Source: Roseateles noduli (GTDB lineage: Bacteria > Pseudomonadota > Gammaproteobacteria > Burkholderiales > Burkholderiaceae_C). Taken from it: a stretch of 64,000 nt of DNA. Position 1 is the first letter of the stretch, and every line of letters begins with the position of its first letter. Positions 8,880-18,179 of the stretch are shown one piece after another. The notes beneath the pieces were generated by a model. It was not told where the DNA came from. It made no database searches and saw nothing but the letters and a program-made list of their open reading frames with translations. The stretch covers positions 310,001-374,000 of the forward strand of contig NIOE01000006.1 of assembly GCA_002205125.1 (NCBI GenBank), written 5' to 3'. A program made the position numbers and the translations under genes.

Positions 8880-9782
8880 TCAATCGGCGAGCCCGAACAG
8901 CGTTGCCGCGTTGCCCCAGGCGATCCTGCGAGCGACGTCCGGGGGCAGATCGCCGAGCCAGGTGCGGTAGCCCTTCATCGTCGCCTCGTAGTACTGCCAG
9001 CGCTGGTTGACCCAGGTATCGGAGCCGATCAGGAACCGGTCCGGATACTTCAGGATCAGCGCGCGCCACTCGGGACAGAGCTTGCCGTCGTCGCAGGTGA
9101 GGCCGGGGCGATAGGACAGCTCGCCCATCAGCCGCGGGTACTTCGCGAGCAGCGCCTCGACGCGCTCGATAGTCGCGCCGTTGATCCCGGTGTGCGCCCA
9201 GATCAGACGCGCCTCGCGTCCCTTGCTGGGCGTGCCTGCCATCAGCAGGTCGATCGCCTCGTCATCGACGTGCGCGAGGACGACCAGCGACTTCTGCTCG
9301 GCCAGCGCCATCAGTTTCTGCGCGATCGGACCGCGCGCGTTCGCACTGTCGTAGAGGTGGAACTCCCCGAGCCCGCGATACGGGCCCGACGCGGTGCCGC
9401 GTACGAGCTCGTCCTGGACCATCTTGTAGATGCCCTCATCGCGGAACCAGTTGTCGTAGTCGGTGCGGTTGCGGTAGAGGCGGATGAACGGCACGACGGT
9501 CACACCGGCCGAGCGCGTCTGCGGCAACTCCGCCAGCGTGCGCGTGCCGTCGTTCGGCCGCGAGTTGGAGAGGATTGCCTTCACGCCGCTGCGCTTCATG
9601 CGCGCGAGCACGTCCGACGGCGGATGCGGACCCTCGCGACCGTTCCAGGCTTCTTCGTTGTAGTGGAGGTGGGCGTCGAAGATCGGGCCGGCGTAGTCGG
9701 CCGCACGGGCCGCGCCGCCGCCGGACAGGCACATCGCCAACGCGGCGCACAGCGGCATCAGCAGGCGGAGGGCAGGGCGCAT
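8880..9782 (-). CDS. Exported amidohydrolase-2 family protein
   Basis: 300-residue protein with a signal peptide ending ARAAD, then [13 protein letters not shown], the His-x-His metal site of the amidohydrolase-2 (aminocarboxymuconate decarboxylase-like) TIM barrel. Further ligands are suggested by [19 protein letters not shown] and a late [10 protein letters not shown]. It is in the periplasm or anchored outside, unlike most cytoplasmic relatives. It is convergent with the YtcJ-like amidohydrolase, and its start faces the GH13 gene at 9846 in tandem (63 bases away), so the leftward genes here may be one long transcript. The reaction is not predictable. Confidence 0.83.
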   Translation of the reverse strand: MRPALRLLMPLCAALAMCLSGGGAARAADYAGPIFDAHLHYNEEAWNGREGPHPPSDVLARMKRSGVKAILSNSRPNDGTRTLAELPQTRSAGVTVVPFIRLYRNRTDYDNWFRDEGIYKMVQDELVRGTASGPYRGLGEFHLYDSANARGPIAQKLMALAEQKSLVVLAHVDDEAIDLLMAGTPSKGREARLIWAHTGINGATIERVEALLAKYPRLMGELSYRPGLTCDDGKLCPEWRALILKYPDRFLIGSDTWVNQRWQYYEATMKGYRTWLGDLPPDVARRIAWGNAATLFGLAD

Positions 9783-9845
9783 GGGCGGCTCCAGTCGAGG
9801 GGACTGGCGCCCATTCTTGCTCAGTCGCGCATCTGGCTCAGTCGC

Positions 9846-11771
9846 TCACTCGATCGACAGCAGCGTCACCGAGCGGGCCGGCAGCGTGAGGGTCTTGCCC
9901 AGCGTCTTGCGCTCGCCGGTCATGACGTCGACCGCCGTGTCGCCTGCGCGCAGCATCTCGGGGAAACGCGACAGGTCCAGCTCGCGCGCTTCCTTCGCCT
10001 TGCTCATCACCAGCATCAGGCGTTTGCCGCCCAGGCCCTTCTTGGCGTCGTAGCGGAACAGCACGTAGCTCTCCGCCAGCGGCGCGTACTGCATCAGCGC
10101 GCCGTCGTGCACCAGCATTTCCGCCTTGCGCCAGTTCAGCAGCCGCTTCAGCCACGCCTGCGCGCCGGCCTCGCGCTCGCCCAGGCCCGCGCCGGTGAAC
10201 GCATTGACCGCGTCGCCGGCCCATCCGCCGGGGAAGTCTCCCCGCACCGCGCCGTCGTCGCGATGGCGCGGGCTGGTCATCAGGATCTCCGAGCCGTAGA
10301 AGAACTGCGGGATGCGCCGCACGAAGGACAGGTAGGCCCAGGCCATCTTCGTGAGCTCGAGGTCGTCGTGCAGCACGCTGTAGACGCGGGGCGTGTCGTG
10401 GTTGCCTTCGAAGAGCACCAGGTTGGCCGGGTCCGGGTAGACGAAGTCGTGGGCCAGCGCCTCGTAGAGCTTCATGAAGCCGCCGTCGTGTGCGTCCTGC
10501 TGGTTCAGGCCGGCGAGCAGCGCCTCCTGCAGCGGGAAGTCCATCAGGCTGGGCAGCGACGACACGTAGCCGTCGTGGTTGTGCTTGCCCGCCTGCCAGT
10601 ACGACACGACCGCCGGGTGCGGGCTCCATTCCTCGCCGACGATGTTCAGCTTCGGGTACTCATCCTTCAGGCGCTTGGACCACGCGGCCAGGAAGTCCTT
10701 GTCGGAGTAGCTGTAGGTGTCGGTCCGCACGCCGGCCAGGTCGGCGGTTTCGATCCACCACAGGCTCATCTGCGTCAGGTAGGTCGCGACCAGCGGCTGA
10801 CGCTGGTTGAGGTCGGGCATGCCGGGGCTGAACCAGCCGTCGCTGAAGCGCTTGCGATCGCTGGGCGCCGCGTACGGATCCTGCAGCGACATGCGCGCGT
10901 GATGCGTCTCGGTGTACTGGGGCCAGGTGTTGACCCAGTCCGCCGTGGGCAGGTCGGCCATCCACCAGTGATGCACGCCGATGTGGTTCAGCACGATGTC
11001 CTGGATCAGACCGATGCCGTGGCGCCTGGCTTCGGCACCGAGCCGCACGTAGTCGGCGTTGCTGCCGAAGCGCGGGTCGACCTGGTAGAAGTCCGTCGCG
11101 CCGTACCCGTGGTAACTCCACTTGGGGCTGTCGTTGACCGACAGCGGCGTGGGCCACAGCATCGTGAAGCCCATCGCGGCGATGTAGTCGAGGTGGGCCG
11201 TCAGGCCGGCAAGATCGCCGCCGTGGCGACCGCCGGGGTCCGCGCGGTTCAGGCCTTCTGCCAGACCCGGCACGACGTCGTTGGACGGATCGCCGTTGGC
11301 GAAACGATCCGGCACCACCAGGTAGATCGCGTCCTTGGGGCCGAAGCTGGCGCGCTGCGCCGAGCCCGGCGCGCGCTCGCGCAAGGCGTAGGGATGCTCG
11401 AGGACGACCTTGCCGTCGCGCTTCAGGCGCAGCGTCAGCGTGCCCGGCTGGGCCGAGGCCTCGATCCGCAGGTCGACGAAGAGGTAGTTGGGGCTGTCGC
11501 CGCGCCGCGTGCCGACCAGCGTCACGCCGGCGGCGGGGGCGAGTTCAGCCTCCAGGGTGCCGATGCCGGCCCCGTGCAGCATCACCTGCAGGTCGGGCGA
11601 CTTCATGCCGACCCACCAGTCCGGCGGCTCGACGCGAGCGATCGTGACCGCGGTGGAGGGCGAGACGGAAGCAGCGGGAGCGGCCGTCGCGGCGGCGGCG
11701 GGGGCGTTGGTCATGACGAGGAGGCTTGAGGCGAGGGAAGCGAATGAGACGAGGGAGGTGAAGATCGACAT
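9846..11771 (-). CDS. Exported GH13 neopullulanase/cyclomaltodextrinase-like enzyme
   Basis: 641-residue glycoside hydrolase. After a signal peptide (residues 1-28) an N-terminal beta domain runs from about 42 to 135 (VTIARVEPPDWWVGM), as in SusA-type and cyclomaltodextrinase enzymes. Then comes the GH13 barrel: DIVLNH, the nucleophile in GVRTD (Asp351), the acid/base in IVGEEW (Glu380) and the stabilising Asp459 in EGNHD. All three catalytic residues are present. Expected activity is hydrolysis of alpha-1,4 (and some alpha-1,6) bonds of maltodextrins or cyclodextrins in the periplasm. Its start is 12 bases after the stop of the other GH13 gene, so the two form an operon divergent from the pullulanase. 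Confidence 0.92.
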   Translation of the reverse strand: MSIFTSLVSFASLASSLLVMTNAPAAAATAAPAASVSPSTAVTIARVEPPDWWVGMKSPDLQVMLHGAGIGTLEAELAPAAGVTLVGTRRGDSPNYLFVDLRIEASAQPGTLTLRLKRDGKVVLEHPYALRERAPGSAQRASFGPKDAIYLVVPDRFANGDPSNDVVPGLAEGLNRADPGGRHGGDLAGLTAHLDYIAAMGFTMLWPTPLSVNDSPKWSYHGYGATDFYQVDPRFGSNADYVRLGAEARRHGIGLIQDIVLNHIGVHHWWMADLPTADWVNTWPQYTETHHARMSLQDPYAAPSDRKRFSDGWFSPGMPDLNQRQPLVATYLTQMSLWWIETADLAGVRTDTYSYSDKDFLAAWSKRLKDEYPKLNIVGEEWSPHPAVVSYWQAGKHNHDGYVSSLPSLMDFPLQEALLAGLNQQDAHDGGFMKLYEALAHDFVYPDPANLVLFEGNHDTPRVYSVLHDDLELTKMAWAYLSFVRRIPQFFYGSEILMTSPRHRDDGAVRGDFPGGWAGDAVNAFTGAGLGEREAGAQAWLKRLLNWRKAEMLVHDGALMQYAPLAESYVLFRYDAKKGLGGKRLMLVMSKAKEARELDLSRFPEMLRAGDTAVDVMTGERKTLGKTLTLPARSVTLLSIE

Positions 11772-11783
11772 CGTGCACGCGCT

Positions 11784-13535
11784 TCAGCGAAGGCGGAAGA
11801 CCTGCACGGACAGGGGCGGGGCGCTGAGCGTCGCCTGTCCGCGAGCATTGGCGGTCGCCGAGGTCGCCGAGGTCGCCGCGGACGACGTGCGCAGCGGCTT
11901 CAGCGGCTTCAGCGGGTACAGCGGACGCAGGCCTGCCTTTGCCGGCAGGCCGGGCAACGAGACCTCGGCAGCCTCGCGGCCGTAGTTGATGACGACCAGC
12001 ACGCGCTGACCCTGGTGCACACGCTGGAAGCTCAACACCTGGCCCTGCGCGAGGGGCGTCTCGTAGCGGCCGCGCGCGATCGCCGGCTGGCTGTTGCGCA
12101 GCGCCAGCATCGCCTTGTAGAAGTTCAGCAGCGAGCCCGGATCGGCCGCCTGCACCTGCGCGTTGTGCGTGGCGATGTTCGGCGAAGCCGGGCGGAACGG
12201 CGAGCCCGTCGAAAAGCCGGCGGGTGTCGCACTCCAGCTCATGGGCGCGCGCAGCGGCGCGTCGCCAGGCAGTCCGGCGACGCCGGCCTGGCCGATCTCC
12301 TCGCCGTAGTAGATGAACGGCGTGCCCGGCAGCAGCAGATAGGTCGCGGCGGCGAGCTTGTAGCGCGCCTCGTCGCCCTCGAACTGGTCCCACGCGCGCT
12401 TGCCGGCGAAGATGTCGTGATTGCTGAGCATCGTGGCCATGGCCGTCGGCGCTTCGGTGAAGAAGCGCGCGACCTTGGCCACCGCCTCGGCCGAGTCCTC
12501 GCCGCCCTTGGCCGCATCGATCACCGCGCGCTCCAGCCCGAACGCGAACGCGCTGCCGCAGATGTCGTCGCGGGTGTAGACCTTGGGCTCGGCCGTGGCC
12601 TCGCAGACGACGAAACGATGCGGATACCGCTTGATGAGCCGCGTGAACTCGCCGGTCAGCGCGCGGCTCTCCGGCTGGTCGTTCCAGTCCTTGGCGCTGT
12701 TCTCGATCAGGTGCGGCACGGCGTCCAGGCGGTAGCCGTCCAGCCCACGGTTGAGCCAGAAGCGCAGACTGTCCGCGTGGTACTTCACCACCGCCGGGTT
12801 GCGCATGTTGTAGTCCGGCATGTGCGGTCCGAACACCGCGAAGTAGCGCGGCGAGCCGGCCGGCGACCGCGCGGTCGATTCCGGCTTGGGCGGCGCGCTG
12901 GCGCCTTCGGGCAGGTCGGGGACTTCCTCGCCTGGCAGGTACCAGGGCGTCTTGCCCCAGATGTCCCAGTCCTTGAGCTCGGCCAGCGGCTGCGAGGTCC
13001 ACACGAACCAGTCGCGCCACGGGCTCGCCGGATCCGCTTCCGCCGCGCGGAACAGCGGATGCTCGCGCGCGCTGTGGTTGATCACGTAGTCCATGACCAC
13101 GCCGATGCCCCGCTTGTGGGCCTCGCGGATCAACTCGTCGAAGTCGGCCAGCGTCCCGTACTGCGGCTCGATCGCGCGGTAGTCCGTCGTCGCGTAGCCG
13201 TGGTCGCGGTCGGCGCTCGCGGTGATCGGCATCAGCCAGATGCCCTTGATGCCGAGGTCTTTCAGGTAGTCCAGCCGCTGCGTCACGCCGCGCAGGTCGC
13301 CGATGCCGTCGCCGTCGCTGTCCTGGAAGCCGCGCACGAAGATCTCGATGAAGGCGCCGTGCTGCCAGCCCTCGGGCAGCGTGCTGCGTCCGCGCACTTC
13401 CTTCACCGGCGAGAGGTCGACCGGCGTCGCGGCAGCGGCAGCAGGCGCCGCACGCACTGTCGGGCTCGACAGTCCGGCGGCCATCGCGGCGGCCAGCACC
13501 GTTGCTGCGGTGATGGCGGTGGGACGACGCGTCAT
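11784..13535 (-). CDS. Exported GH13 alpha-amylase/alpha-glucosidase family enzyme
   Basis: 583-residue glycoside hydrolase. The ATG at 13535 has GGAG just upstream and opens a signal peptide ending VRAAPA; a longer frame to 13631 lacks this support. The barrel has MDYVINH, GYRLDAV (Asp271 nucleophile), VVCEAT (Glu312 acid/base) and LSNHD (Asp374). A C-terminal beta domain ends the protein, with a low-complexity Ala/Ser/Thr stretch near residue 550. The N-terminal ENFV-type region reads IEIFVRGFQDSDGDGIGDLRG, with the calcium-site DSDGDGIGD seen in oligo-1,6-glucosidase/amylase relatives. It is the first gene of the leftward starch operon, and its promoter gap carries two operator-like palindromes. 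Confidence 0.92.
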   Translation of the reverse strand: MTRRPTAITAATVLAAAMAAGLSSPTVRAAPAAAAATPVDLSPVKEVRGRSTLPEGWQHGAFIEIFVRGFQDSDGDGIGDLRGVTQRLDYLKDLGIKGIWLMPITASADRDHGYATTDYRAIEPQYGTLADFDELIREAHKRGIGVVMDYVINHSAREHPLFRAAEADPASPWRDWFVWTSQPLAELKDWDIWGKTPWYLPGEEVPDLPEGASAPPKPESTARSPAGSPRYFAVFGPHMPDYNMRNPAVVKYHADSLRFWLNRGLDGYRLDAVPHLIENSAKDWNDQPESRALTGEFTRLIKRYPHRFVVCEATAEPKVYTRDDICGSAFAFGLERAVIDAAKGGEDSAEAVAKVARFFTEAPTAMATMLSNHDIFAGKRAWDQFEGDEARYKLAAATYLLLPGTPFIYYGEEIGQAGVAGLPGDAPLRAPMSWSATPAGFSTGSPFRPASPNIATHNAQVQAADPGSLLNFYKAMLALRNSQPAIARGRYETPLAQGQVLSFQRVHQGQRVLVVINYGREAAEVSLPGLPAKAGLRPLYPLKPLKPLRTSSAATSATSATANARGQATLSAPPLSVQVFRLR

Positions 13536-13564
13536 CTCTCGGTCTCCTGATCTTGTTGTCTGAT

Positions 13565-13581
13565 CTGTAGCAAAAGTACAG
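13565..13581. promoter_or_regulatory. Operator-like palindrome 1 of the starch locus
   Basis: CTGTA-GCAAAAG-TACAG, a 17-base palindrome 30 bases before the GH13 start at 13535. Read on the minus strand its core TGTACTTTTGCTAC matches the second site at 13673-13690 at all but one position. This form is typical of LacI-family sugar repressors. No such regulator lies in the window, so binding is inferred. Confidence 0.6.
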
Positions 13582-13672
13582 ATTTTAGTGGCGCCTGAAA
13601 GAATCTCGAAGCCGCCATCGCGCCGAAGCATAGAAGGTATGACCTATGAAGGGAAGTCCTGATCCTTCGGGT

Positions 13673-13690
13673 ATGTAGTTTTGCTACCAT
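13673..13690. promoter_or_regulatory. Operator-like palindrome 2 of the starch locus
   Basis: Contains GTAG-TTTTG-CTAC (13675-13687), a near copy of site 1 in opposite orientation, 74 bases before the pullulanase start. Two matching sites at the two ends of a divergent gap fit shared repression or activation of the alpha-glucan genes on both strands. Confidence 0.6.
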
Positions 13691-13763
13691 CTAAAACACA
13701 TCGCCGCTACACGTGCCAAGAAGCGCGGCGCTGGCGTTAGAACAACACTTCGATGGAGATCCG

Positions 13764-16643
13764 ATGGGCGTGCGCTCGACCTTGTCCCTTGCCTGGCCGC
13801 GTCTGGCGGCATTGATGCTGAGCGGCGTGGCGGGGATGCCGTTGGCGATGGCGGCGGTCGATCCGTCGCTCGCCGCCTGTGACGTCGGGCCGGTGACGGT
13901 GCTCACGCCCCAGGCGTCGACGCTGGCGACGCCAACGGCGACTGCGACTGCTACGGCGACAGCGACGTCAGCCGCGCCGCAGCCCGTGTGGCTCGATGCG
14001 CGCCGTCTGCGGTGGCCGGGGTTGACGCTGGTCCCCGGCGAAGTCGTTCGCTGGCATCACTCGATGTCGGGCGCATTGGACCTGGTCGACGGACGCATGA
14101 GCGGCGGCGATCGCAGCGGCACGCTCCGGACGGTCGATGCCACGCGCGAGCCGTTGAGCGCGGAGGTGGCCGCGCAGGCCGCCTATCTGGGCACCGGTAC
14201 GGAGCTCGCGCTGGCGGCGGACGCCGATCCCGAAGCGCTGCAGCGTGGGCAGACCGTGATCGCCGTCGAAGACGCGCAGGGGCGCGTGCTGCGCTGGAGC
14301 GCGGCGCAGACGGCGCGCGCGCTCGATGCCCTCTATGCCGCCGCGGAGGATGAAGTCGCGCTCGGCGTGACGGTGTCGCCCAAGGGCGCCGCTTTCAAGC
14401 TGTGGGCGCCGACGGCCGATCGGGTGGAGTTGTGCGCCTATGACGGCCCCGACAGCGCCGCGCGTGCGCGCCTGCCGCTGTCGCGCGACGACCGCACGGG
14501 GATCTGGCGCATCGACACATCGAGCGGGTCTCCGATGCCTGCTGATTCCGGCGCGACCGCCGTGCGCAGCGGCGCGTACTACCGCTACCTCGTCGAGCTC
14601 TTCGTGCCGGGCATCGGCCGCGTGCGCAACCTCGTGACCGATCCGTATTCGGTGAGCCTGTCGGCGGACTCTGCGCGCAGCTACGTCGCCGACCTGTCCG
14701 AATCGCGCCTGCAGCCGCGCGGCTGGCCGGCCAGCCGCATTCCCGACCGCGTGAAGACGCCGACCGACATGGTCGTCTATGAGCTGCACGTGCGCGACTT
14801 CTCCCGCGACGACCGCAGCGTGCCCGCTGCGCAGCGAGGCAAGTACCTGGCCTTCACGCAGTCCGGGTCGGCGGGCATGCGACATCTGCGCGCGCTCAGC
14901 CGGGCGGGCCTGACGGACGTGCATCTGCTGCCGGTCTTCGACCTGGCCACCGTGCCGGAGCGCGGCTGCGTGGTGCCGCGCGTGCCCGAGGCCGCGCCCG
15001 ACAGCGACGCGCAACAGGCGGCCGTCATCGCCGCCGCCGACAAGGACTGCTTCAACTGGGGCTACGACCCCTTCCACTACAGCGCGCCGGAGGGCAGCTT
15101 CGCCAGCGACGCCAACGACGGCGCGGTCCGCGTGCGCGAGCTGCGCGCGATGGTGATGGGCCTGCACGCGGCCGGACTGCGCGTGGGCATGGACGTGGTC
15201 TACAACCACACGACCGCGTCCGGACAGCATCCGCATTCGGTGCTGGACCGCATCGTGCCGGGCTACTACCAGCGTCTGGACGCGCTAGGCCGCGTCGAGC
15301 GCTCGACCTGCTGCGACAACACCGCCACCGAGCACCGCATGATGGGCAAGCTGCTTGTCGACTCGGTGGTGCTGTGGGCGCGCGAGTACAAGATCGCGTC
15401 CTTCCGTTTCGACCTGATGGGCCACCAGCCGCGCGCGGTGATGGAGCAGCTGCAGGCGCGGCTGAAGCGCGAGCTGGGTCGCGAAGTGCAGCTCATCGGC
15501 GAGGGCTGGAACTTCGGCGAGGTCGCCAACGGCGCGCGCTTCGTGCAGGCCTCGCAGCTGTCGCTGAACGGCACCGGCATCGGCACCTTCAGCGATCGCG
15601 GCCGCGATGCCGTGCGCGGTGGCGCGGCGGGCGACGATGCGGCGACCTCGGCACGCCGGCCCGGCTTCATCGTGCCTGCGGACGGCGCCAGCCAAGGGAA
15701 CGCGGGGAATGTCGGGAATGCCGGGAACGTCGTCACGCGCCGTGAGGAACTGCTGCGTCAGGGCGACCTGCTCAAGCTCGCGATGGCGGGCACGCTGCGC
15801 AGCTTCGAACTGGAGACCGCCGACGGCCGCCGCGTCGCCGGCGACAAGCTGCCCTACGGGGACCAGCCGGCCGGCTACGCATCGGTGCCGGCGGAGGTCG
15901 TCAACTACGTCGAGAACCACGACAACCAGACGCTGTTCGACGCGCTCGTGCTGAAGCTGCCGCGCCACACCAGCGCCGACGACCGCGCCCGCACGCAGGC
16001 CGTGGCGCTGGGCATCAACGCGCTCAGCCAGGGCGTTGCGTACTTCCATGCCGGCGGCGAGCTGCTGCGCTCCAAGTCGATGGACCGCAACAGCTACGAC
16101 TCCGGCGACTGGTTCAACCGCCTGGACTGGACCGGCCGCGACAACGGCTTCGGCGCCGGCCTGCCGCCGGCGCGCGACAGCGCGCAGGACTATGTGCTGC
16201 TGCGTCCGTTGCTGGCCGATCCGGCGATCAAGCCCGGCCCGGCGCAGATCGACTGGACGCGGCGCGTGTTCCTCGACCAGCTGCGCATCCGCGCGAGCAC
16301 GCCGCTGTTCCGTCTCGCCGATCCGGAAGAGATCCGGCGCCGCCTGGTCTTCCACAACACCGGCCCGGACCAGCAGGCGGGCGTGATCGTCGGCCGGCTC
16401 GACGGCGCGGGCCGTGCGGACGCGGTCTTCGAGCGTGTGCTGTACGTCGTCAACGCGAGCGCCGGGGAGGCCGCGCTGACGCTGCCGGCCGAAGCCGGTT
16501 TCGCCTGGCGCCTGCATCCGGTGCAGCGTGCCGCCGGCGCGGCGGACACGCGGGTGCGGACCGAGGCGCGCATCGACGCCGCCCGCGGCGCGTTCCGGGT
16601 GCCCGCGCGCAGCGTGGCGGTGTTCGTCGTCGAACGGCGCTGA
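13764..16643 (+). CDS. pulA: Pullulanase-type alpha-1,6-glucosidase (GH13_13)
   Basis: 959-residue exported debranching enzyme that cleaves alpha-1,6 links in pullulan, starch or glycogen. The ATG at 13764 has GGAGA (13755-13759) upstream and gives a signal peptide ending AMAAVD. An N-terminal region is followed by a CBM48-like domain (KGAAFKLWAPTADRVELC), then the pullulanase motif NWGYDPFHY, MDVVYNHT, FRFDLMG (Asp550), LIGEGWN (Glu580) and ENHDNQT (Asp720). All catalytic residues are present. A Gly-Asn-Ala/Val repeat near residue 650 is an odd low-complexity insert. It is divergent from the two GH13 genes, and together they can degrade branched alpha-glucan outside the cytoplasm. Confidence 0.94.
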   Translation: MGVRSTLSLAWPRLAALMLSGVAGMPLAMAAVDPSLAACDVGPVTVLTPQASTLATPTATATATATATSAAPQPVWLDARRLRWPGLTLVPGEVVRWHHSMSGALDLVDGRMSGGDRSGTLRTVDATREPLSAEVAAQAAYLGTGTELALAADADPEALQRGQTVIAVEDAQGRVLRWSAAQTARALDALYAAAEDEVALGVTVSPKGAAFKLWAPTADRVELCAYDGPDSAARARLPLSRDDRTGIWRIDTSSGSPMPADSGATAVRSGAYYRYLVELFVPGIGRVRNLVTDPYSVSLSADSARSYVADLSESRLQPRGWPASRIPDRVKTPTDMVVYELHVRDFSRDDRSVPAAQRGKYLAFTQSGSAGMRHLRALSRAGLTDVHLLPVFDLATVPERGCVVPRVPEAAPDSDAQQAAVIAAADKDCFNWGYDPFHYSAPEGSFASDANDGAVRVRELRAMVMGLHAAGLRVGMDVVYNHTTASGQHPHSVLDRIVPGYYQRLDALGRVERSTCCDNTATEHRMMGKLLVDSVVLWAREYKIASFRFDLMGHQPRAVMEQLQARLKRELGREVQLIGEGWNFGEVANGARFVQASQLSLNGTGIGTFSDRGRDAVRGGAAGDDAATSARRPGFIVPADGASQGNAGNVGNAGNVVTRREELLRQGDLLKLAMAGTLRSFELETADGRRVAGDKLPYGDQPAGYASVPAEVVNYVENHDNQTLFDALVLKLPRHTSADDRARTQAVALGINALSQGVAYFHAGGELLRSKSMDRNSYDSGDWFNRLDWTGRDNGFGAGLPPARDSAQDYVLLRPLLADPAIKPGPAQIDWTRRVFLDQLRIRASTPLFRLADPEEIRRRLVFHNTGPDQQAGVIVGRLDGAGRADAVFERVLYVVNASAGEAALTLPAEAGFAWRLHPVQRAAGAADTRVRTEARIDAARGAFRVPARSVAVFVVERR

Positions 16644-16817
16644 GCCGGAGGCGGCGTCCCGCGCATCCCGGGCGTGGCCTGCGCCACCGCGCTGACGCTT
16701 CGCCGGACGGCTTTCAAGCCCGGGATCACCCCATCCGTCGCACGGGCCCGCACGTGCCGCGCGGCGGAGTAGCATGACTCGTCAGCGGCCCTGTCAGAGG
16801 TCGCATCGGAGACGGTC

Positions 16818-18053
16818 ATGGGAACGATCCAGGTTGTCCACTCGGTCCGCCAGGCGCTGATGCTGGGCGCGACGATGTTGTCCGCGCTGGCCTTCACGGG
16901 ATGCGCCACGGCGCCCGAGGCTCCCGTGACCAGCGCCGACACGGCGCCGCTGATCCACGACGAGCTGTTCGCGCCGTCGCGCGACGTGATCGATCCGGAG
17001 CGGGTCATGGCGATCACGCCGAAGATGCGCGAGTTCATCCGCGCCCGGATCCCGAACGCGACCGGCTCCGCGCTGGTGATGGACACGCGCGACCTGCGCC
17101 ACCTGCTGCTGGACGCGCTCTACAACCGCAACCAGCTGCAGCTCGAGTACGACGCCGAGACCACGCGCACCGCCGCCGAGGCCTTCGACGCCAAGGCCGG
17201 CAACTGCCTGTCGCTGGCGATGATGACGGCGGTGTTCGCGCGCGAGATGGGGCTGCCCTTCGTCTTCCGCCAGATCTACGACGAGGAGCAGTGGAGCCGC
17301 GTCGGCGACCTGCAGGTCGTTTCCGGTCACGTCAACATTGCGCTGGGCCGGCGGCGGACGGATTTCCGCGTGGTGGGCAACGACGAGCCCTCGCTGGTGG
17401 TCGACTTCCTGCCCGGCGCGCAGATCCAGCGTCAGCGGGCGATGCCGGTGGATGAGCGCATGATCGTCGCGATGTACATGAACAACCGGGCCGCGGAGCT
17501 GATGGCGCAGGCCCAGATCGACCGCGCCTACTGGTGGGCCCGCGCGGCCTGGCAGCACGATCCGCGGCTGCTGACGGCGCTCAACACGCTGGGCGTGATC
17601 TACCGCCGCCACGGCGACACCGCGCTCGCGGAACGGGCCTTCCGCTTCGTGCTGGCGCGCGAGCCGGCCAACGTGCAGTCGATGGCCAATCTGGCCCAGG
17701 CGCTGCGCCTGCAGGGGCAGCTCGCCGAGGCGCAGAAGTACGAGGCGCAGCTGGCGCTGCTGCAGCCCTATCCGCCGTTCAAGTTCTTCGACCTCGGCAT
17801 CGCCGCGATGAAGGCGGGCGAGTACGCCAAGGCCCGCGACCTCTTCGCCAAGGAGATCGACCGCTCGGCCTACTACCACGAGTTCCACTTCTGGATGGCC
17901 CTGGCCAACGTGGGCCTGGGCAAGTGGGACGTCGTGCGCACCGAACTGGCGAAGGCCGAGGAATACAGCGTCACCGCGCCGCAGCGGCAGCTCTATGCGG
18001 CGAAGCTGGAGAGCCTGAAGGCGAAGATGCAGCCGACGAAGGTCGTGCGCTAG
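16818..18053 (+). CDS. Lipoprotein with transglutaminase-like and TPR domains
   Basis: 411-residue lipoprotein: signal peptide with lipobox FTGC (Cys29). Residues 110-200 look like a transglutaminase/cysteine-protease core, with AGNCLSLAMM (Cys130), SGHVNIAL (His171) and LVVDFLPG (Asp196) in the order of a Cys-His-Asp triad. Residues 210-400 form at least four tetratricopeptide-like helical pairs (ALNTLGVIYRRHGDTALAERAF, then MANLAQALRLQGQLAEAQKY). It may process or bind a cell-envelope peptide, but no substrate is known. It stands alone, 174 bases after pullulanase, and its stop codon is the first base triplet of a large inverted repeat. Confidence 0.78.
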   Translation: MGTIQVVHSVRQALMLGATMLSALAFTGCATAPEAPVTSADTAPLIHDELFAPSRDVIDPERVMAITPKMREFIRARIPNATGSALVMDTRDLRHLLLDALYNRNQLQLEYDAETTRTAAEAFDAKAGNCLSLAMMTAVFAREMGLPFVFRQIYDEEQWSRVGDLQVVSGHVNIALGRRRTDFRVVGNDEPSLVVDFLPGAQIQRQRAMPVDERMIVAMYMNNRAAELMAQAQIDRAYWWARAAWQHDPRLLTALNTLGVIYRRHGDTALAERAFRFVLAREPANVQSMANLAQALRLQGQLAEAQKYEAQLALLQPYPPFKFFDLGIAAMKAGEYAKARDLFAKEIDRSAYYHEFHFWMALANVGLGKWDVVRTELAKAEEYSVTAPQRQLYAAKLESLKAKMQPTKVVR

Positions 18054-18179
18054 CCCGCAGCCGCCGCAGCTCCGCTTTGGGCGCCCCGCGTCGTTGCAAA
18101 TCCTCGCCATAGCCCCGCTATGGCTCCGGTTTGCGCCTAGCGGGCCATCCCAAATCGGAGCCGCGGCGACTGCGGGCTA
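18051..18179. repeat. Long multi-stem inverted repeat between convergent genes
   Basis: Outer arms 18051-18090 and 18140-18179 are near-perfect reverse complements (about 36 of 40 positions), and include the stop codons of both flanking genes. Inside lie a second stem (GCAAA 18096-18100 with TTTGC 18130-18134) and a perfect central hairpin GCCATAG-CCCCG-CTATGGC (18106-18124). The whole could fold as one branched RNA and may end transcription from both sides. The inner part resembles an interspersed repeat I have seen in GC-rich betaproteobacteria; copy number must be counted genome-wide. Confidence 0.75.

Noticed and set aside
8709-11729. Open frame of about 1000 codons on the plus strand opposite the GH13 and amidohydrolase genes
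   Set aside because: Translation is Arg/His/Val-rich with no motif; the opposite strand has complete enzymes with catalytic residues. It is a GC-bias shadow.
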